Shown in pieces: positions 52,646 through 57,713 of a stretch of 57,713 nucleotides of DNA. Position numbers and translations under genes: made by a program. The stretch is from Sphingobacterium cavernae (GTDB lineage: Bacteria > Bacteroidota > Bacteroidia > Sphingobacteriales > Sphingobacteriaceae), in contig NZ_VIQM01000076.1 of NCBI RefSeq assembly GCF_008520265.1, positions 91,849-149,561 of the forward strand, written 5' to 3'. The first letter of the stretch is position 1, and each line of letters starts with the position of its first letter. The notes under the pieces were generated by a model. The model was not told the DNA's origin. It made no database searches and was given only the letters and a program-made list of their open reading frames with translations.

Positions 52646-55636
52646 ATGAAAATTAGAAATCTATCCAAACTAGCCTTAGCCGTAGCTATTAGTAGCTCGG
52701 TGGTATTAGAGGGCTGTAAGAAGTATGATGACGACATCACACGACTTGAACAAGGCATTGAGCAGAATGCATCTGACATTGCAACTTTAAAAACACAATT
52801 ACAATCTTTAGCAGCAAACATGGTAGTTCAATCTGTTACTTCTGTAACAGGTGGATTTGATATTGTGTTTAAAAAACCTGATGGGTCAACTGTAAACTAT
52901 TCTATTAGAAACGGTGCTCAAGGACCTGCTGGTGCTCAAGGACCTGCTGGTGCTCAAGGACCTGCTGGCGCTCAAGGCCCCGCTGGTACACCAGGTACAC
53001 AATGGAGAATCAATGCCACAACAAATTTCTGGGAAAGTTCTACAAACGGATCTACTTGGACTCCATCAACTGTAAAAGCAACAGGTGCTAACGGTACTAA
53101 TGGAGCTAACGGTGCAACTCCTGAAATTAGAACTGTTGGTGGTAAAAAATACTGGTTTATTAATGATCTAAATACTAATGTATTAGCATACTCCGGAGAA
53201 GTAACAGTTGTAGAAGTTGACGGAGGATATAATGTTGTATTCACTGGTTCTAACGGAACTGCATCTGAAAGTATATTCATAGGTAAAGAGAAAAACGCAA
53301 TTACAAGTATCGCGTTATTGCCTAACTTTATTGAAAGCAACTCTCCTGTTTTGACTTTCCCTAAAATCGTTCGTAGCAACGCAACTCACGGAACTACATT
53401 AATGCAAGGTGCTGGTTTAATCACATACAAATTAAATCCATTTGGTGTTAACCCTAACTTCTATGATGTTGAAGGTTTAGTGTCTCAAACTGCTACAGCT
53501 GCACCTGTATTTAGAAGCAGCGGAGATAATTTAGCGCAATTCTCAATTAATACTATTAGTAAGACTTTCAGTGAAGTTACTATTGCAGCAACTCCTCAAG
53601 GAATCACATTCCCAGCAAATTCTGATGCGAACAAATTACATTTAGCTTTAAGAGTTTTAAATAAAAAAGCAAATCAAGCTGACGGTAGCACAGGAGATAA
53701 ACAAAGTAGAGTTGTATCTGAATACAATTTAGCAAAAGAGGAAATCGTTTATATCAACGAAGTAACTATTGAGCGTCATGAAAAAGTTAATGGTAAAATA
53801 GTAACTCCTCAAACAGATTTCCAAGCTATTGGTGCATCTCCAAATTATTTTGTAAACGCAAATTCTAGAATTAATACTATTATCGGAGATCAAAATGCTT
53901 CGAATGGTATTTTTACTGGTGTCTCGACAGGTATTCTTGATGCTAAAACAAAAGCAAACTTTACATTAAACATTTATGAAAACGCTGAGCGCGAGTTAGC
54001 TGCTTCTCAACGACCAAATTTGAGTTCTTACACATATAAAGGTGCTATTGACTTAAATCAAGAATTAAAAGGATTCTTTGTAAGAAACTTTACAACTCCA
54101 CAACTTATCTCTATGGATGATAATGGGCTTAGTGGTTATGTATTAAAATTCTCCAAAGTTTCGCCATATGGTACTGGAGGTAATGATTACGCTGACGATA
54201 TCAAATTGGATAATGGAAAAATTTCTGTAGCAGAGAGAACAGCAGGTTTCTACAACACAGCAGCGGCTGTAGGTAATAGAACACCGGTTGTAAAAGTTGA
54301 TATGTATGCTCCAAATGGAACTACATTATTAGCAACTCGTTTTGTTAAAATCGCACTTGTAAATACTCCAGTAACTCCAGTATCTATCAACGGTACAGCA
54401 TCATTCAATATGACTGCTGTCGGTACAACAACTCCATTAAACGTAGCGTTCCAAGAGCCAAGTACATTTGATGCTGCATACAATAGATTAGGAATGAACC
54501 AAACTACGTTCAACACTAACTATCCTGTTGCTAATTACAGCACTTCATCTATTACGAAAGATGGTAGTACTTATTCTGGCGTAGGAGCTGCAGCTATAAC
54601 TGTAACACCAATCGCAGCAGCAATTCCTAACTCAAACAACTTCGAGATTACATTAGGTAATCAAGTGTTACCAGGTACTTATGTTATCACAGGTAAATAC
54701 ACTTCTTCTAACTTAGCTAATCCAGAAGTAAATGTTAAAATTACATTAACTGTAACAGCAAATAATATCCAATCATTAACTAAACAAGTTACATTCTGGG
54801 ATAATACACAATCATTCGGTGTTATCAATGGTATTAACATTGGTGGTAACAACTGGCAATTAGACGCTGACTTGTGGAATTACTGGACTAAAACACCTGC
54901 AACTCCAGTCGCTGGTTCTGCTAATACTACTTTTGAATTTAGCTTAGCAGGTATCTCAGGTATCACAGTTGTAAACGGTAATTTAGGCACTGCACAAATC
55001 CAATTGGATGAAACAATTCAAGCTGCTAGAAACAGAATCAATGGTGACGAAGTTAATGTTACTATTACTACTAAATTGAATGGTGCTACGTACAAAACAG
55101 AATCATTCCCAGTTAAATTTAAAAACCCTGTTCAACCATTGGTTGTTAAAGCAAGAACTACTGCAAACTGGGGTAATAAACTTGAATTAATCGATAAAGA
55201 AGTAACTGCTGATAATACATCTAAATTAGATCTACGTAGAGCAGTACAAGTCCTTGATTTCAACGGAGGTAAAATCTTTGATTTTGTTAGTCCTAATTTC
55301 GTAACAACAAGCTCATTATTGAATCAATATGCTGTAGGTTATGTAGGAGGTACTGAAACAGCTGCGACATTAACTAACGTAGCAGTAGTAGGTGTGTACC
55401 CTGGATTAATTTCTAGTCACAACGGTTTAACTCCATTGACATTAGTTAACGCTTCTGCTTCATACTCTAACAACCAAGCTGTATGGACAAATAATGGTGC
55501 TAATATTCAACAAACTATCACAATTGTTTATAAAGTGACTGTCACTAATAAATTTAATGATGGACTTACTGATGCAAAAGCATCTGAAAGTACTGGATAT
55601 ATCTATGTACCAGTTGTTAAAAACAGCGGTATCTAA
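52646..55636 (+). CDS. Large surface lipoprotein with collagen-like repeats
   Basis: A 996-residue lipoprotein with lipobox VVLEGC (Cys near 24). A short coiled coil (about 30-60, ITRLEQGIEQNASDIATLKTQLQ) is followed by a DUF4988-like strand region (VTSVTGGFDIVFKKPDGSTVNY), then collagen-type Gly-X-Y repeats (GAQGPA four times, residues 90-113, then GTPG), then a second glycine-rich segment (GATGANGTNGANGATPE). The remaining 800 residues are Thr/Asn/Ser-rich and beta-sandwich-like, without a known catalytic motif or a sorting signal. A coiled coil plus collagen repeat suggests a trimeric stalk presenting a large head outside the cell. Ligand unknown. Confidence 0.8.
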   Translation: MKIRNLSKLALAVAISSSVVLEGCKKYDDDITRLEQGIEQNASDIATLKTQLQSLAANMVVQSVTSVTGGFDIVFKKPDGSTVNYSIRNGAQGPAGAQGPAGAQGPAGAQGPAGTPGTQWRINATTNFWESSTNGSTWTPSTVKATGANGTNGANGATPEIRTVGGKKYWFINDLNTNVLAYSGEVTVVEVDGGYNVVFTGSNGTASESIFIGKEKNAITSIALLPNFIESNSPVLTFPKIVRSNATHGTTLMQGAGLITYKLNPFGVNPNFYDVEGLVSQTATAAPVFRSSGDNLAQFSINTISKTFSEVTIAATPQGITFPANSDANKLHLALRVLNKKANQADGSTGDKQSRVVSEYNLAKEEIVYINEVTIERHEKVNGKIVTPQTDFQAIGASPNYFVNANSRINTIIGDQNASNGIFTGVSTGILDAKTKANFTLNIYENAERELAASQRPNLSSYTYKGAIDLNQELKGFFVRNFTTPQLISMDDNGLSGYVLKFSKVSPYGTGGNDYADDIKLDNGKISVAERTAGFYNTAAAVGNRTPVVKVDMYAPNGTTLLATRFVKIALVNTPVTPVSINGTASFNMTAVGTTTPLNVAFQEPSTFDAAYNRLGMNQTTFNTNYPVANYSTSSITKDGSTYSGVGAAAITVTPIAAAIPNSNNFEITLGNQVLPGTYVITGKYTSSNLANPEVNVKITLTVTANNIQSLTKQVTFWDNTQSFGVINGINIGGNNWQLDADLWNYWTKTPATPVAGSANTTFEFSLAGISGITVVNGNLGTAQIQLDETIQAARNRINGDEVNVTITTKLNGATYKTESFPVKFKNPVQPLVVKARTTANWGNKLELIDKEVTADNTSKLDLRRAVQVLDFNGGKIFDFVSPNFVTTSSLLNQYAVGYVGGTETAATLTNVAVVGVYPGLISSHNGLTPLTLVNASASYSNNQAVWTNNGANIQQTITIVYKVTVTNKFNDGLTDAKASESTGYIYVPVVKNSGI
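52913..52984 (+). repeat. Tandem 18-bp repeat (four units) encoding GAQGPA
   Basis: Unit GGTGCTCAAGGACCTGCT. Units 1-3 (52913-52966) are identical; unit 4 (52967-52984) has three changes, all in third positions. In-frame repeats like this can change copy number without breaking the protein. Confidence 0.95.
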
Positions 55637-55657
55637 TACTTAATTATTATAAAACTT

Positions 55658-55685
55658 AAAGGGTGGCAATTATGCCACCCTTTTT
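55658..55685 (+). terminator. Terminator of the collagen-like lipoprotein gene
   Basis: AAAGGGTGGCA (55658-55668) pairs with TGCCACCCTTT (55673-55683) around a 4-nt loop and is followed by further T residues. Confidence 0.92.
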
Positions 55686-55785
55686 GTGTTTTTATATTTC
55701 TGCAAATAAAAACAAATTCATAAATTGTCTTAAAGTAATATTTTACAACAATTAATTACATACAAACCTCTTTTACTACCCATTC

Positions 55786-56913
55786 ATGAAACTCAAAAAT
55801 CCAATTATTTTATTATATTTTTTCACATTTTTAGTGTTGTGCGCGTGTGGGGAAAACAATCCAACTCCAAATAAAAAACAAGCATTTAGAACAATTTTAA
55901 TCTATATGGCAGCTAACAATAATCTCTCACCAGAGGCATACGATAATATCGAGCAACTGGAAGATAACATTGGTGATGTGGACGGTAATTTGCTTGTTTA
56001 CGCTAAACTACCTGGAGCGAACCCTGCACTTTATCATATTTCTAAAAAAGAAGGAAAAAAGAAAATAAAAGAATACACGAGTCACAATTCTTCTGATCCT
56101 ACCGTATTAAGACAAATCATAACTGAAGTACAACAATCTTACGAAGCAAAAAGCTATGGTCTAATATTATGGTCACATGCTACAGGATGGGTGCCAGCCA
56201 ATGTAGGTCCAATTAAATTAAAATCATTTGGTAATGATGGTGGCGATGAAATGGACATCAAGGAGTTGAACAGTGCTATTCCAAGTAATGTCTTTGATTT
56301 CATCATGTTTGATGCGTGCTCTATGGCAAGTGTTGAAGTATTGTACGAGATTAAAGATAAATCTAAATATTTTATTGCTTCTCCAGGAGAAGTGGTAGCT
56401 AATGGTATGCCCTACAGTAAAATTGTTAATAATTTATTTCAAGAAGGCACAAACGCGTATATATCAATTTCTCAAAAGTATTTTAATCATTACAATCAAA
56501 TGAGTGGAAATTTTCAATCTGCGACCGTATCTGTAGTAGACGCTAGTAAGCTTCAAGCTTTAGCTGATGCCACGAAACTAACTCTCAATTCGCAGGCTCC
56601 TTTATATAACGATTTTAATAGAGATCAGATTCAACGAATGGATTTTGATCGATTTAGTAATCCATTAATTGCATTTGATTTCTTAGATTTTATAGAAACA
56701 AATTATAACAATCTAAATGTTGCCTCATTAAAAACTGCTGTCAATACTGCCTTATTATTCAAGGCGAATACTCCAAAATTTAACGGTTTTATTATAAATA
56801 AAAACAGTGGACTTACTTGTTATATCCCAAATGCTGAAAATGAAAACATGGTACACGATTATTATAGGTCACTAAAATGGTACACAGCAAGCGGGTTCAA
56901 CGAGCTGTTTTAG
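55786..56913 (+). CDS. Clostripain-family (C11) cysteine peptidase lipoprotein
   Basis: A 375-residue lipoprotein (lipobox VLCAC near residue 21). The C11 fold is recognised from IYMAANNNLSPEAYDNIEQLED, the catalytic histidine in GLILWSHATGW (about residue 131) and the catalytic cysteine in FDACSMASVEVLYE (about residue 178). C11 enzymes usually cleave after arginine or lysine. Starting 150 bases after the collagen-like lipoprotein gene but behind a terminator, it probably has its own promoter. It could process surface or secreted proteins, including its neighbour, which is inference. Confidence 0.88.
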   Translation: MKLKNPIILLYFFTFLVLCACGENNPTPNKKQAFRTILIYMAANNNLSPEAYDNIEQLEDNIGDVDGNLLVYAKLPGANPALYHISKKEGKKKIKEYTSHNSSDPTVLRQIITEVQQSYEAKSYGLILWSHATGWVPANVGPIKLKSFGNDGGDEMDIKELNSAIPSNVFDFIMFDACSMASVEVLYEIKDKSKYFIASPGEVVANGMPYSKIVNNLFQEGTNAYISISQKYFNHYNQMSGNFQSATVSVVDASKLQALADATKLTLNSQAPLYNDFNRDQIQRMDFDRFSNPLIAFDFLDFIETNYNNLNVASLKTAVNTALLFKANTPKFNGFIINKNSGLTCYIPNAENENMVHDYYRSLKWYTASGFNELF

Positions 56914-56959
56914 AGTAAAATACACACAATTAGGTATTAGATTAAATATTTCGCTATAG

Positions 56960-56975
56960 TATATTTGTAATACAA
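56960..56975 (+). promoter_or_regulatory. Possible promoter box overlapping a TTGTAATACAA palindrome
   Basis: TATATTTG (56960-56967) fits a -7 box, but no good -33 element was found. The overlapping perfect palindrome TTGTA-A-TACAA (56965-56975) resembles the half-site TTGTA of the repeats near 52225 and 52560. Confidence 0.35.
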
Positions 56976-57007
56976 CATAGAAAACAAATCTACCAACATT
57001 TTTATCT

Positions 57008-57181
57008 GTGAAAAAAGTTAATTCAACTGATTATATACAAGATTTATTGTGTAAAATAAATCTTGCAAAGGATTGTATAAAAGAAAATACAAATATACAA
57101 CCTATGTCATCTGAAATTAATCAAACATTGAAATTCCAAACTAAAGAGAATATTCAAATTGAAATTAGACTATATCCTTAA
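57008..57181 (+). CDS. 57-residue small ORF, unknown
   Basis: A GTG-initiated frame of 57 codons ending TAA at 57181. The product (KKVNSTDYIQDLLCKINLAKD..., ending NIQIEIRLYP) is lysine/asparagine-rich with no recognised family. Support is its position between a TATATTTG box with an adjoining TTGTA-A-TACAA palindrome (56960-56975) and a strong terminator. Start codon and reality are uncertain. Confidence 0.4.
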   Translation: MKKVNSTDYIQDLLCKINLAKDCIKENTNIQPMSSEINQTLKFQTKENIQIEIRLYP

Positions 57182-57192
57182 TGTTATATAGA

Positions 57193-57246
57193 TTTACCTA
57201 AAAAAGAAAGGGCCTTGCTAGCAAGGCCCTTTCTTTTTTAGGTAAA
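57193..57246. terminator. Perfect 54-bp palindrome, bidirectional terminator
   Basis: The 27-base arms are exact reverse complements, centred on GCTAGC, with an inner GC-rich AGGGCCTTGC stem and outer A/T runs. It separates the small plus-strand ORF from minus-strand sequence, so it can stop transcription from both directions. Confidence 0.9.
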
Positions 57247-57263
57247 ATTAATTTTAACACCTT

Positions 57264-57503
57264 TTAAGCTTCTGGTTGGAATGTACCGTAAACAGCTATT
57301 CCAATATAGGATGATTGTTCAGTAGTCAGTTCATAAAATTACACGCCATTACACTCTAAACTAAGGCATACCATTTTCTCGTCCAGATTTTTTGGCAAGG
57401 TACAGACTTCTTCCTCATATTGACCTGTATTCGTCCAAAGCTCTAATTGCGCTAAGGTTTGATTCGTAAAAGAATTTGACATTACAAATGAAAATGCATC
57501 AAA
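57264..57503 (-). pseudogene. Decayed C-terminal fragment of S-adenosylhomocysteine hydrolase
   Basis: The minus strand reads [23 protein letters not shown]..., [14 protein letters not shown] and, after an in-frame TAA at 57339-57341, FYELTTEQSSYIGIAVYGTFQPEA. These match the order of the conserved C-terminus of adenosylhomocysteinase (SFVMSxSFTNQxLAQxELW, LPKxLDExVAxLHL, LTxxQAxYIGVxVxGPFKP), but the essential terminal YRY is absent. A TGA at about 57503 and a likely frameshift precede the fragment. The catalytic and NAD-binding domains are missing. It must be a remnant of a second copy or of a rearrangement. Confidence 0.75.
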
Positions 57504-57601
57504 TCACCAAATGAAACTTTGTAGAATACATACGTAGTTTCTAATGAAGACATAGATTTTTCTTTTAAAATTTAGATGCACTTAATTAACGTGAGTTCGG
57601 T

Positions 57602-57712
57602 TTAAGCAGCGAGGAATAATTGGTTTTCTTGCTGTTCAAACTGTATGTTTAAAGAAGGTTTTTTAGGGAAGAAAGCATAAGCAGCTAGTGCTCCCAAAAT
57701 ATTCAATAAGAA
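57602..57712 (-). CDS. C-terminal part of an unidentified gene running off the window
   Basis: The last 36 codons of a minus-strand frame (LLNILGALAAYAFFPKKPSLN..., ending NQLFLAA). It has a hydrophobic stretch and then a polar tail; the 5' part lies beyond the window. No family recognised. Confidence 0.45.
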   Translation of the reverse strand, partial: FLLNILGALAAYAFFPKKPSLNIQFEQQENQLFLAA

Positions 57713-57713
57713 G

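Noticed and set aside
52972..53379. Minus-strand ORF of 135 codons opposite the collagen-like gene
   Set aside because: Pro/Val-rich mirror of the glycine-rich repeats; no independent support.
2494..57503. Stop-codon reassignment explaining the in-frame stops in creD, the intron RT and the hydrolase relic
   Set aside because: All three stop codons (TAA, TGA, TAG) are involved, many genes end normally in each, and RF1 is intact; independent nonsense mutations or sequence errors are simpler.

Overview
The window is chromosomal DNA from a Bacteroidota bacterium, most likely a member of the Sphingobacteriaceae (Sphingobacterium-like). The evidence is the AT-rich coding style, a SusC/SusD polysaccharide utilisation locus (PUL) with IPT/TIG surface glycan-binding lipoproteins, promoters of the TTTG-N19/20-TAnnTTTG type, weak ribosome binding sites, and typical Bacteroidota versions of trigger factor, Crp-like regulators, DUF3943 and 1-Cys peroxiredoxin. 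The assignment rests on gene content only; no search was run.

Layout. 1-5413: an S9 peptidase, then a minus-strand group of a membrane protein, a small winged-helix regulator, a Coq4-like protein and creD; creD carries one in-frame TAA. 5611-16425: housekeeping genes including tRNA-Leu, trigger factor, a GNAT enzyme, a DUF3943 protein, pirin with a Crp-type regulator, a prolyl endopeptidase lipoprotein, lpxH overlapping a second Crp-type regulator, an SMR exporter, prfA, and four identical tRNA-Asp genes behind a textbook promoter. 16621-31315: a mannan or glucomannan PUL on the minus strand, in transcription order AraC regulator, SusC, SusD, two glycan-binding lipoproteins, GH26, GH5, GH130 and a GPH-type sugar importer. 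The sequence suggests surface capture and cleavage to mannosyl-glucose type disaccharides, import, and cytoplasmic phosphorolysis. No mannobiose 2-epimerase is visible, which fits glucomannan better than pure mannan. A terminator-like hairpin separates the capture genes from the degradation genes.

31364-37655: a YjdI-type ferredoxin-like protein, a decayed group II intron inserted directly after the intrinsic terminator of a large GH2 beta-galactosidase gene, and that gene itself. The intron reverse transcriptase has two in-frame stops. 37943-39945: an ECF sigma factor followed one base later by a membrane-anchored protein whose cytoplasmic N-terminus looks anti-sigma-like and whose periplasmic part is a trypsin-fold protease. 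39992-51324: peroxiredoxin, two bacterial PH-domain membrane proteins, acyl-CoA dehydrogenase, proBA with a small unknown gene, a lipoprotein, uvrB, upp, a YkuK-like protein and a NadR-like kinase.

51464-57713: an accessory-looking end. A LexA/CI-type regulator lacking both S24 catalytic residues is divergent from a small unknown gene and a 996-residue collagen-repeat lipoprotein. Both promoters share a near-identical core with an ACAAT/TTGT inverted repeat, suggesting one regulator acts on both. A clostripain-family lipoprotein, a 57-codon ORF, a perfect 54-bp palindrome and a decayed C-terminal fragment of S-adenosylhomocysteine hydrolase complete the window. The most system-like candidates for follow-up are the sigma/protease pair and this regulator/collagen-lipoprotein/clostripain group.
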